DNA of 9,492 bases, from assembly GCA_023390395.1 (NCBI GenBank), contig JAEWCY010000199.1:1-9492 (forward strand), given 5' to 3'. The stretch's first letter is position 1; each line of letters begins with the position of its first letter. Positions 1 through 6,233 of this stretch are shown one piece after another. The DNA is from Pseudomonadota bacterium. GTDB taxonomy: Bacteria > Desulfobacterota > Desulfovibrionia > Desulfovibrionales > Desulfovibrionaceae. A program made the position numbers and the translations under genes. The notes below the pieces were generated by a model. That model was not told the origin of the DNA. It was given only the letters and a program-made list of their open reading frames with translations, and ran no database searches.

Positions 1-31
1 CCCCCGGACCCCCACCCTCCCGAAAAACTTC
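1..31 (+). repeat. Partial extragenic terminator-associated element at the window edge
   Basis: The first 31 bases (a C-rich run, GGACCCCC, ACCCTCCCG, AAAAACTT) resemble the sequence that follows the palindrome at 117-150 when that one is read on the minus strand (GGACCCCTCCCAAAACTTT). This copy is in the opposite orientation, and its hairpin would lie just left of the window. I infer that a plus-strand gene ends immediately upstream, so the two copies mark the ends of convergent genes. No coding region is supportable in 1-171. Confidence 0.4.
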
Positions 32-116
32 CAAGGGGGGAGTGCAGTTCCCGCGTTGCGGCTTCTGAAAGTCCATCACCCGGCGGCCGAAGCCCGCCGA
101 AAGTTTTGGGAGGGGT

Positions 117-150
117 CCAGGGGAACCTTTTTTCAAAAAGGTTCCCCTGG
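117..150 (-). terminator. Extragenic palindrome, probable terminator of the lyase-family gene
   Basis: A perfect 16-bp inverted repeat: CCAGGGGAACCTTTTT at 117-132 and its complement at 135-150, with two bases between. It starts 21 bases beyond the stop codon of the minus-strand gene. The A/T tract sits at the centre of the palindrome, so it could act in either direction. From memory, similar elements recur at gene ends in Desulfovibrio-type genomes. I see the palindrome directly; its role as a terminator is inferred. Confidence 0.65.
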
Positions 151-171
151 CCGCCGGAGGCGTCCCCCCTC

Positions 172-1050
172 CTACGCCTTCGTCTCGAAAAACAGCTTCT
201 CGCGTTCGCGGATGTCGGCCGCGCCGATGAAACGGAAGTATTCCTCGAAATCGACCATGGTGTCCGGCCCGGCGAAGCCGGCGCTGGTGCCATGGGCTTT
301 AAGGTGTCCGGCCCAGGCCCGCAAGGCCCGGGTGGCGGTGAAGACCGAGGCGCAGGGATAGGCGGCCACGGCGTAGCCGGCTTCCTGCAGTTCGGCGGCG
401 GAGAGAAACGGCGTGCGCCCGCCCTCGATCATGTTGGCCATGCTCGGCACGGGCACCGAGGCGTTGACCTTGCGCATGTCCTCGACGGAGGTCACGGCCT
501 CGACGAAGACCATGTCCGCGCCGGCGGCGGCGTAGAGGTTGGCCCGGCGTATGGCTTCGTCCAGGCCGTGGACGGCGGCGGCGTCGGTGCGGGCCATGAT
601 GACGAAATCGGGGTCGCGCCGCGCCCACAGGGCGGCCTTGAGTTTGGGCAGGTATTCCTCCACCGCTACCACGGACTTGCCGGCCATGTGGCCGCAGCGC
701 TTGGGATAGGTCTGGTCCTCGATGAAAAGGGCCGCCGCGCCGAGCTGCTCCACCTCGCGCACGGTGCGCACGACGTTGTTGACGTCGCCGAACCCGGTGT
801 CGATGTCCACCATGACCGGGATGTCCACCCGGGAGACGAGGTGGGCGTAATGGTTGAGCATTTCCGTGGAAGTGAGCAGCCCGATGTCGGGCAGGCCGAG
901 CAGGCTGCCGGCCGTGCCGTAGCCGGCCACGGACATGGCGGAAAACCCGGCCTCGGCGATGGCCAGGGCGGCCAGCCCGTCGTGGGCCACGGGCATCATG
1001 AGGATTTCCGGAGCGCCCACCAGTTCCCGAAAACGCGTCGTCTTTTTCAC
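172..1050 (-). CDS. Isocitrate lyase / PEP mutase superfamily protein (2-methylisocitrate lyase- or oxaloacetate decarboxylase-like)
   Basis: A 292-residue cytosolic TIM-barrel enzyme of the isocitrate lyase/PEP mutase superfamily, whose members cleave or form C-C or C-P bonds in 2-oxo and hydroxy di- or tricarboxylic acids using Mg2+. Visible motifs are DIDTGFGD (82-89; Mg-binding aspartates), EDQ (111-113), KRCGH (117-121, with the catalytic cysteine C119 of lyase members), ARTDA (153-157) and VEA (183-185). The cysteine motif argues for a lyase or decarboxylase rather than a phosphonomutase. Methylisocitrate lyase, dimethylmalate lyase-like and oxaloacetate decarboxylase-like activities cannot be separated from sequence alone. 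I chose the GTG at 1050 because AGGAGG lies 5 bases before it and the family homology begins there; an upstream ATG at 1194 would add 48 low-complexity Arg/Ala-rich residues. It lies 154 bp behind the ABC exporter, separated by a large hairpin, so it may be transcribed independently. No prp genes are nearby. Confidence 0.85.
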   Translation of the reverse strand: MKKTTRFRELVGAPEILMMPVAHDGLAALAIAEAGFSAMSVAGYGTAGSLLGLPDIGLLTSTEMLNHYAHLVSRVDIPVMVDIDTGFGDVNNVVRTVREVEQLGAAALFIEDQTYPKRCGHMAGKSVVAVEEYLPKLKAALWARRDPDFVIMARTDAAAVHGLDEAIRRANLYAAAGADMVFVEAVTSVEDMRKVNASVPVPSMANMIEGGRTPFLSAAELQEAGYAVAAYPCASVFTATRALRAWAGHLKAHGTSAGFAGPDTMVDFEEYFRFIGAADIREREKLFFETKA

Positions 1051-1073
1051 GCCAGCCTCCTGGGTTGGGTTGC

Positions 1074-1125
1074 GGCAAGAGGACGGAGCCCGGGCGCGGC
1101 GTCTTGCCGCCGCCCGCCGGGCGGC
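1074..1125 (-). repeat. Small inverted repeats ahead of the lyase-family gene
   Basis: GGCAAGA at 1074-1080 pairs with TCTTGCC at 1102-1108 (7 bp, 21-base loop), and GCCGCCC at 1109-1115 pairs with GGGCGGC at 1119-1125 (7 bp, 3-base loop). They lie between the large hairpin at 1135-1184 and the ribosome binding site at about 1056-1061. They could structure the leader of the lyase-family mRNA. At this base composition, short GC stems are also expected by chance. I see no convincing sigma-70 promoter in 1051-1204. Confidence 0.25.
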
Positions 1126-1134
1126 CTTCCGGCG

Positions 1135-1184
1135 GCGCGTCCCGCCCGGGCGGCCGTGGGACGGCCGACCCGGGCGGGACGCGC
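1135..1184 (-). terminator. Large GC-rich hairpin after the ABC exporter gene
   Basis: A 16-bp perfect stem (1135-1150 with 1169-1184) continues, after one unpaired base at 1168, into a further 7-bp stem (1151-1157 with 1161-1167) closed by GGG. It starts 20 bases after the exporter stop codon in the direction of transcription. No T-run follows on either strand, so it is not a standard intrinsic terminator. It may stabilise the 3' end, pause polymerase or form a cruciform. The structure is directly visible; the function is inferred. Confidence 0.5.
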
Positions 1185-1204
1185 GAAAGGCCAACGGGAT
1201 GGTT

Positions 1205-3010
1205 CTAGGCGCAAAGGGGCTTGGGCGGCAACTTCTCGGGGCGGCCCTTGCCCATCTGGATGGCGTGCAGGCGGGCGAACTCGCCGTTTTTGGCCATGAG
1301 TTCGTCGTAGGAGCCCATTTCGTGGATGCGCTGGTTTTTGATGACCAGGATCATGTCGGCCCGGCGCATCATGGACAGGCGGTGGGCGATGACGAAAGTG
1401 GTGCGGTTTTCCATCAGCCGCTCCAGGCCTTCCATGATCAGCGCCTCGGTCTCGGCGTCCAGCGCCGAGGTGGGCTCGTCGAGGATCAGAAGCGGCGAAT
1501 CCTTGAGCAGCGCCCGGGCGATGGCCAGGCGCTGGCGCTGACCGCCGGACAGGTTGGCCCCCTTCTCGCCGAGCACCGTGTCGTAGCCCTCGGGCAGGCC
1601 GACGATGAAGTCGTGGGCGTTGGCGAGCGTCGCCACCCGCTCCACTTCCTCGCGCGTGGCCTGCTTCCTGCCGTAGGCGATGTTGTCGTGGACGGACATG
1701 GGGAAAAGCTGGGTTTCCTGGAGCACGATGGCGATGCGGCGGCGCAGGCTTTTGAGCGAAACGTCGCGCAGGTCCTGGCCGTCGATGACGATGGAGCCCT
1801 TCTGCGGATCGTAGAAGCGCAGCAGGAGGCTTATAAGCGAGGTCTTGCCGGCCCCGGTCTGGCCGACCACGGCCACGGTGGAGCCGCCCTTGCAGACGAA
1901 GTCCACGTCGTTAAGGACCATCTTCTCCGGGGTGTAGCCGAAGCTCACCTTGTCGAAGCGCACCTCGCCCTTGCTGACCGTCAGCTCCGGGGCGTCGGGC
2001 TTCTCGGGCACGGCCTCGTCCACGGCCAGCACGTCCATGACGCGCCGGGCCCGGGCCAGCGAGGCCCGGATGCCGGCCACGGTGTCGCTTAAGCTGTTGA
2101 GCGGCGTATACAGCGAGGCCAGGTAGGCGATGAAGACCAGCAGCTCGCCGGTGGAGAGCATGCCCTCCAGCACGTGGCGCACGCCGATGTAGAGCACGAG
2201 CGCCGTGCCGGCGGCGGTGATGCCGGAAACCAGCCAGCCGTAGACGGTCTGCAAGGCGTAGAGCGAGAGCTTGCGGTCGAAGGAGTGCTTGGACTCGGCC
2301 ACGAATTTGCGGCGCTCCTCCTCTTCCCGGCCAAAGGCCTGGACCAGGGTGATGGAGGAGAAAATGCGCTCCACGGTGGTGTAGACCTGCGACTCCTTGA
2401 GGTGCGTCTCGGTGGTCAGGTCGCCGATCTTGCGGGAGACGCGCGAGATGGCGAGGAAAAGGAACGGGATGACGCAAAGCGCGTAGAGCGTGAGCTCCAC
2501 GTCCATCTGCAGGCACACGGCCAGCATGCCGACAAGCAGGGCCGAGCTGGTCAGCGTCGTGAACACGCCGTTCATGAGCAGCGTCTGCACGGCGTAGGTG
2601 TCGCCCATGATGCGGTAGATGAGGTCGCCGGTGGGCCATTTCTGGTGGAAGAGCAGGGACTGGCGCTGGAGGTGGTCGAAGAGGTCGCAGCGCAGGTCCT
2701 GGACCATGTCCTGGCCCATGCGGATGGTCAGGTAGTTGTTGCAAAGCTGCACGAAGCCGACCAGAAAGTGCACGCCGACCAGCATGCCGACGACGCAGGC
2801 CAGCTTGAAGCCGATGGTCCAGGCGGCCAGGTCCGGCGCCCAGCCGAAGACGTCCAGGGGCTTGCCGCCGATGATCTGGTCCACGGCCAGCTTGAGGGGC
2901 CAGGGTTTGAGGAGTTCCATGGCGCTGGCCAGACCGACCAGCCCCAGGCCCAGGATGAAGAGGTATTTGTACGGCTTCAAATACCCCAGCAGCGTGCGAA
3001 ACATGCTCAT
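1205..3010 (-). CDS. ABC exporter, fused permease and ATPase (MsbA/NdvA-like half transporter)
   Basis: A 601-residue inner-membrane half transporter expected to work as a homodimer and export a lipid, glycolipid or glycan. The membrane domain spans roughly residues 15-315, with hydrophobic segments near 17-34, 68-90, 148-167, 172-190, 258-278 and 287-303. The ATPase domain follows with all canonical motifs: Walker A GQTGAGKTS (383-391), Q-loop Q431, signature LSGGQ (487-491), Walker B with D511 and E512, D-loop SALD (515-518) and the switch histidine H543. Nothing appears degenerate, and the length is normal for MsbA or NdvA. The start is MSMF at 3010, with AAGGA 8 bases upstream; a second ATG at 3004 is possible, and the ATG at 3127 would add 39 implausible residues. 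It follows the glycosyltransferase fusion by 129 bp on the same strand, which suggests that it exports that enzyme's product. Substrate identity is inference. Confidence 0.93.
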   Translation of the reverse strand: MSMFRTLLGYLKPYKYLFILGLGLVGLASAMELLKPWPLKLAVDQIIGGKPLDVFGWAPDLAAWTIGFKLACVVGMLVGVHFLVGFVQLCNNYLTIRMGQDMVQDLRCDLFDHLQRQSLLFHQKWPTGDLIYRIMGDTYAVQTLLMNGVFTTLTSSALLVGMLAVCLQMDVELTLYALCVIPFLFLAISRVSRKIGDLTTETHLKESQVYTTVERIFSSITLVQAFGREEEERRKFVAESKHSFDRKLSLYALQTVYGWLVSGITAAGTALVLYIGVRHVLEGMLSTGELLVFIAYLASLYTPLNSLSDTVAGIRASLARARRVMDVLAVDEAVPEKPDAPELTVSKGEVRFDKVSFGYTPEKMVLNDVDFVCKGGSTVAVVGQTGAGKTSLISLLLRFYDPQKGSIVIDGQDLRDVSLKSLRRRIAIVLQETQLFPMSVHDNIAYGRKQATREEVERVATLANAHDFIVGLPEGYDTVLGEKGANLSGGQRQRLAIARALLKDSPLLILDEPTSALDAETEALIMEGLERLMENRTTFVIAHRLSMMRRADMILVIKNQRIHEMGSYDELMAKNGEFARLHAIQMGKGRPEKLPPKPLCA

Positions 3011-3023
3011 GGCGAAGGTCCTT

Positions 3024-3125
3024 GCGGGGTTTCCCCGCGTCGCGCCGGGCGTCCCCGGCTTCCCCCGAAGGGGCGGAAAAACCGTGACGCGCCGTCCCCG
3101 ACCCCAGGCGGGGCAGGGACGGCGC
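3024..3125 (-). repeat. Run of four hairpins between the glycosyltransferase fusion and the ABC exporter
   Basis: Four separate stems fill this gap. GCGCCGTCCC (3089-3098) pairs with 3116-3125, with an inner CCCC/GGGG (3102-3105 with 3110-3113). CCCC (3063-3066) pairs with GGGG (3070-3073). GCCGGG (3044-3049) pairs with 3054-3059. GCGGGG (3024-3029) pairs with 3033-3038. On the minus strand the first is followed, 7 bases later, by TTTTT, so it may terminate part of the transcription leaving the upstream gene. The last abuts the exporter ribosome binding site (AAGGA, 3019-3023). Together they may lower exporter expression relative to the enzyme. The structures are seen; the regulatory effect is inferred. 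Confidence 0.45.
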
Positions 3126-3139
3126 ATCGATTGCCTGAC

Positions 3140-5881
3140 TTAGGCGGCCTCGGTCTCGACGACCGTTTCGGACACGATCGGGGCGGCCTCGGCCGTGCCG
3201 GCGACTTCGGCCTCGGCTTCGGCTTCGGCCGAGCGGGGCTTGACGACCTTGGCCACGCGCTCGTCCTTGGGTTCGGTCAGGGAGCAGCCGGGGCGGGTGA
3301 CCATCACGTACTGGGTGATGGTGGCGACCAGGGAGGCGGCCCGGTACAGGCCCGCGGCCATGGACCCGGCCAGGGTCAGGGCCACCGCGCCGGCGGCCGC
3401 GGCCGCGACCGGATGGAAGAAGGCCAGGGAGCCGGCCAGGCCGAGGCTCGCGACCAGGGCGGCCACCGAGAGGCCGGACGGCAGCACCGAGCCGGCCATG
3501 CGCACGAAGCGCTTCTCGCCGCCGTGGTTCTCCACGGTCACGCGCAGCCGGGCGGCGGTCAGGCGGCCGGCCTTGACCGAGAGGTCCCAGGGCGGCGTGG
3601 ACGAGGAGGCGGCGAAGCCGGTGTCCAGGGCGTAGGAGACGCCGAGGGTGCGCAAAAGGCCGATGACCGAGCCGAGCAGCTCGTCGCGCTCCAGGCCCTT
3701 GTTGTTCCAGAAGAAGCGGTGGAAGGACATGCGGTGGGCGACGATCCCGCCGGTGGCGGCCAGGCGACGCAGCAGGCCGACGCGAGGCAGATCGGCCTCG
3801 TCGCAGGCGGCGCTTTCGGCCATGGGCAGGGGGCAGGCGCCCACGCCCGCGCCGCGCCTCACGCCCCACAGGGTCTTGTAGCGGGTCCAGCCGCGAAGGA
3901 CCGGCTGGGCCAGGGTCAGGCCGGCGATGGTCAGGCGCGAGGCCAGGTTGTCGTGGTGCTCGGGCAGCCGGGCCTTGCTCACCCGGTAGGAGACGAAGGC
4001 GATGGTGGCGGCGGCCATGGCCAGGCCGACGCCGCCGGCGATGAGGCTCAGCGGCGTGGCCAGCAGGCAGGCCACGGCCACGGCCATCCATTCCATGGAC
4101 AGCGGCAGGTAGGCGGCCAGGCTGCCCTTGGGCTCGTACAGGGTCTGGAAAAGCCCCATGCCGAAGGCCCCGTGGTAGACGATGGGCCGGGCGGCCAGGA
4201 GCGCGCCGGAGATGTCGCCGTAGATGCGGCCGGCCCAGCGCGAGTTGCCGAGCATGTTGAAGCGGTGCTTGTGCTTGGGCAGAAGCAGCGCCTCGGCGCG
4301 GCCGTAGCCCTTCTGCTGCTTCAGGTAGGCCGAGACGGTGTTGCGGCGGTGGTGCCAGACGAACATGGCGGCGGAAAAGCCGATGGTGTGCCCCTGGTCC
4401 TGGAGCCGCCAGCACACGTCCACGTCGTCGCCGGCGGCACGGTAGGTGGCGTCGAAGCCGCCGATGGCGGCCAGGTTTTCCTTGCGGTAGGCCATGTTGC
4501 AGCCGGGGATGTGCTCGGCCACCTCGTCGGTCAACAGCACGTGGGTGGGCGCGCCGGGCGAGACGGCCACGCAGGCGGCGGTGCGGTTGTCCTCGGGCGG
4601 GGGCAGGTTGGGGCCGCCCACGGCCACGAAGCGTTTGTCGGCGAAGGCCCAGGCCATGTAGTGCAGCCAGTGCGGGTCCACGTAGCAGTCGGAGTCGGTG
4701 TAGGCCACGATCTCGCCCCGGGCGGCGTTCATGCCGACGTTGCGCGCGGCGGAAAGGCCCAGGTTCGGCTGGTGGATGACGTGGATGTAGGGCGCGGACG
4801 CGGCGTGGCGGTCGGAAATCTCGCCCGTGGCGTCGGTGGAGCCGTCGTCCACCACGATGACCTCGAAATTGGGGTAGCTCACCTTGGCGAAGGAGGACAG
4901 GCAGCCGTCCATGGTGGAATCGGCGTTGTAGGCGCACACCACCACGGAAATAAACGGCGCGTTTTCCGGCAGCATGGGCAGCTTCTGGCGGTAGACGTCG
5001 GCCACGGCCTGGTAGGCGGGCTTTTGCTTGCGCGTCTCGGTCACGACGCCGAACTTCCAGTCCTCGATCAGATGGCCGCCGGTGTACCACTCGTCGGTCC
5101 AGGCGAAGACCATGGTGCCGGACACGCCGAGCTCGAAGGCGGCGCGCAACTGCCAGGACAGGGTTTCGGCCACGTGGGCCTCGTCGTTTCTGATGGAGTC
5201 CATGCCGAACTCCGACAGCACCAGCGGCAGCTCGCCGGCCACGTTCTGCAGGCGCTTGACGTAGGCGCGGAAGGCCTTCGGGTCGTGCAGGTAGACGTTG
5301 ACCGACAGGAAATCCAAAAACGGCAGGCGCAGGTATTCCGTGGAGGGGTAGTTGGCGTAGGTGACCATGCCCTCGGGGTCTTCCTCGCGCACGATGGAGG
5401 CGAGCTTGGCTAGGAACTTCTCGACCTTGCCCGCGCCGTGCCAGCGCACGATGTGGCTCGGGATCTCGTTGCCGATGAGCCAGGCCAGGATGGCCGGATG
5501 GCCGGCCAGGCCGGCCACGGCCTCGCGCACGGTCTTCTTGATGTCTTCCTTGACCTCCCACTGGTCCAGGAAGCACAGGTGCTGGGGCCAGGGGATGCCG
5601 ATCATGACGCGGACGCCGTGCTCGGCGGCGAGGTCCAGGAAATGGCGCGGCGGCACGTAGTACACGCGGATGGCGTTGACGCCGGCCCGGCGCATGAGCT
5701 CGAAGTCGCGGTGAACGGTTTCGTCCTCGGGGAGAGGCTCGCCCCGGGAATTCTCCGGGAACGGCCCGTAGGTGACGCCCTTGATGAAGAACTTGTCCTC
5801 GCCGGCGAACAGGTAACGGCCCTTGGCGCGAACACGGGGCAGGATCTTCTCGCCCGCCAGCCCTTCCTCGATCTGAAACAT
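3140..5881 (-). CDS. Glycoside hydrolase (clan GH-A-like) fused to family 2 glycosyltransferase, membrane-anchored
   Basis: A 913-residue multidomain protein. Residues about 20-300 form a TIM-barrel glycosidase-like domain of the GH2/GH5 type (clan GH-A), with the acid/base N138-E139 in LIGNEIPSH and the nucleophile E224 in LSEFG, plus conserved W261. Residues about 309-560 are a GT-A glycosyltransferase: SVVVCAYN (312-319), VVDDGSTD (343-350), the metal-binding D396-S-D398, and GDDVD (484-488) carrying the likely catalytic base. Hydrophobic segments lie at about 597-632 and 804-850, flanking a soluble stretch with a WDL motif (765-767) that I cannot assign. The tail (884-913) is Ala/Glu-rich. 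There is no signal peptide, so both catalytic domains should be cytosolic. It probably builds a glycan or glycolipid and trims or transglycosylates it. The ATG at 5881 has purine-rich AGGAG and GGGGAG upstream. A sigma-54 promoter lies 175 bp upstream, and the downstream ABC exporter is the likely partner. The sugar specificity is unknown. Confidence 0.88.
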   Translation of the reverse strand: MFQIEEGLAGEKILPRVRAKGRYLFAGEDKFFIKGVTYGPFPENSRGEPLPEDETVHRDFELMRRAGVNAIRVYYVPPRHFLDLAAEHGVRVMIGIPWPQHLCFLDQWEVKEDIKKTVREAVAGLAGHPAILAWLIGNEIPSHIVRWHGAGKVEKFLAKLASIVREEDPEGMVTYANYPSTEYLRLPFLDFLSVNVYLHDPKAFRAYVKRLQNVAGELPLVLSEFGMDSIRNDEAHVAETLSWQLRAAFELGVSGTMVFAWTDEWYTGGHLIEDWKFGVVTETRKQKPAYQAVADVYRQKLPMLPENAPFISVVVCAYNADSTMDGCLSSFAKVSYPNFEVIVVDDGSTDATGEISDRHAASAPYIHVIHQPNLGLSAARNVGMNAARGEIVAYTDSDCYVDPHWLHYMAWAFADKRFVAVGGPNLPPPEDNRTAACVAVSPGAPTHVLLTDEVAEHIPGCNMAYRKENLAAIGGFDATYRAAGDDVDVCWRLQDQGHTIGFSAAMFVWHHRRNTVSAYLKQQKGYGRAEALLLPKHKHRFNMLGNSRWAGRIYGDISGALLAARPIVYHGAFGMGLFQTLYEPKGSLAAYLPLSMEWMAVAVACLLATPLSLIAGGVGLAMAAATIAFVSYRVSKARLPEHHDNLASRLTIAGLTLAQPVLRGWTRYKTLWGVRRGAGVGACPLPMAESAACDEADLPRVGLLRRLAATGGIVAHRMSFHRFFWNNKGLERDELLGSVIGLLRTLGVSYALDTGFAASSSTPPWDLSVKAGRLTAARLRVTVENHGGEKRFVRMAGSVLPSGLSVAALVASLGLAGSLAFFHPVAAAAAGAVALTLAGSMAAGLYRAASLVATITQYVMVTRPGCSLTEPKDERVAKVVKPRSAEAEAEAEVAGTAEAAPIVSETVVETEAA
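3204..3232 (-). repeat. Hexamer-like repeat encoding the Ala/Glu tail
   Basis: GGCCTC and GGCTTC-type hexamers are repeated in tandem here and encode alternating Ala-Glu near the C-terminus of the glycosyltransferase fusion (about residues 884-892). Such a tract is prone to length change by slippage, always in multiples of two residues, so the frame would be kept. The tail is probably a flexible acidic extension. Confidence 0.4.
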
Positions 5882-6055
5882 AGCTCCCCTTCTCCTGGTA
5901 TGGCGACGTGTCGCCTAGTGTTGGTTGCGCCGCCCGCGCGCGGCGGTCGCGGCGTCGTACTTTTCTCTTTGCGGCAGCCCTTTGCCAACACCCCGGGATT
6001 ATTTGCGAACATCTTCCATCGCGCCCCGGGGCAGCGGGCTTGCGGGGTAGCGAAT
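5882..6055 (-). other. Long leader of the glycosyltransferase operon
   Basis: If transcription starts about 12 bases past the sigma-54 -12 element (near 6045), the mRNA has a leader of about 160 nt. It contains CCGCC (5930-5934) pairing with GGCGG (5942-5946), and GGCGAC (5902-5907) pairing with GTCGCC (5910-5915). The latter lies just ahead of the AGGAGAAGGGGAG ribosome-binding region. No open frame with a good start is visible in the leader, and I recognise no riboswitch class. Confidence 0.35.
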
Positions 6056-6071
6056 AGCAACTGTCGTGCCA
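6056..6071 (-). promoter_or_regulatory. Sigma-54 (RpoN) promoter of the glycosyltransferase-exporter operon
   Basis: Read on the minus strand the site is TGGCACGACAGTTGCT. This matches the established sigma-54 consensus TGGCACG-N4-TTGCW at every specified position, with GG and GC separated by exactly 10 bases. It points toward the glycosyltransferase fusion, with the -12 element about 175 bp before its ATG. Sigma-54 promoters are silent without an ATP-hydrolysing enhancer-binding activator, so control by a specific signal is implied. The predicted start point is near 6045. Confidence 0.8.
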
Positions 6072-6145
6072 GGGGGGAAAAGGCAGGAAAAAGGCGGGTC
6101 GGCGGCGCAGGGGAGGCGGGATTACGGCCGCCGGTTACGAAAATT

Positions 6146-6179
6146 GCCCACGTGATTACGGAAACGTAATCACGTGGGC
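6146..6179. promoter_or_regulatory. Perfect palindrome, candidate activator (enhancer) site
   Basis: GCCCACGTGATTACG (6146-6160) and its exact complement (6165-6179) flank GAAA, giving 15 bp of perfect symmetry. The centre is about 117 bp upstream of the predicted sigma-54 start, a typical distance for an activator dimer site. Related half-sites occur closer to the promoter: GATTACG at 6120-6126 and GTTACG at 6134-6139. As RNA it would form a stable hairpin, and on the minus strand it is followed by AATTTT, so a weak second terminator for the HPt gene is the main alternative. I favour an operator because a better terminator already exists at 6234-6260. Confidence 0.55.
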
Positions 6180-6233
6180 GCGGGGGAGACGTCGGCGGAC
6201 GGACGCGTCAAGCAATATACCGGGAATACTCGT

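Noticed and set aside
106..1299. Open frame of 397 codons on the plus strand opposite the lyase-family gene
   Set aside because: Shadow of a gene with full catalytic motifs; it begins inside the terminator palindrome.
2174..5413. Open frame of 1079 codons on the plus strand opposite the glycosyltransferase and exporter genes
   Set aside because: It is antisense to two well-supported genes; the protein is rich in Gly, His, Val and Gln with no domain motif. Long antisense frames are expected in GC-rich coding DNA.
1911..5576. Open frame of 1221 codons on the minus strand, in a different frame from the real genes
   Set aside because: It crosses the boundary between two genuine genes and encodes an Arg/Pro/Gly-rich sequence without recognisable domains; the overlapping frames carry complete family motifs.
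5965..5995. Second possible sigma-54 site (minus strand, TTGGCAAAGGGCTGCC) in the glycosyltransferase leader
   Set aside because: GG and GC are separated by 9 bases rather than 10, and the -12 element is not TTGC; the site at 6056-6071 is far better.
6146..6179. Palindrome read as the main terminator of the HPt gene
   Set aside because: A hairpin with a T5 run lies much closer to the stop codon (6234-6260), and this palindrome is followed only by AATTTT; the operator reading fits its distance from the sigma-54 promoter better, though a dual role is not excluded.
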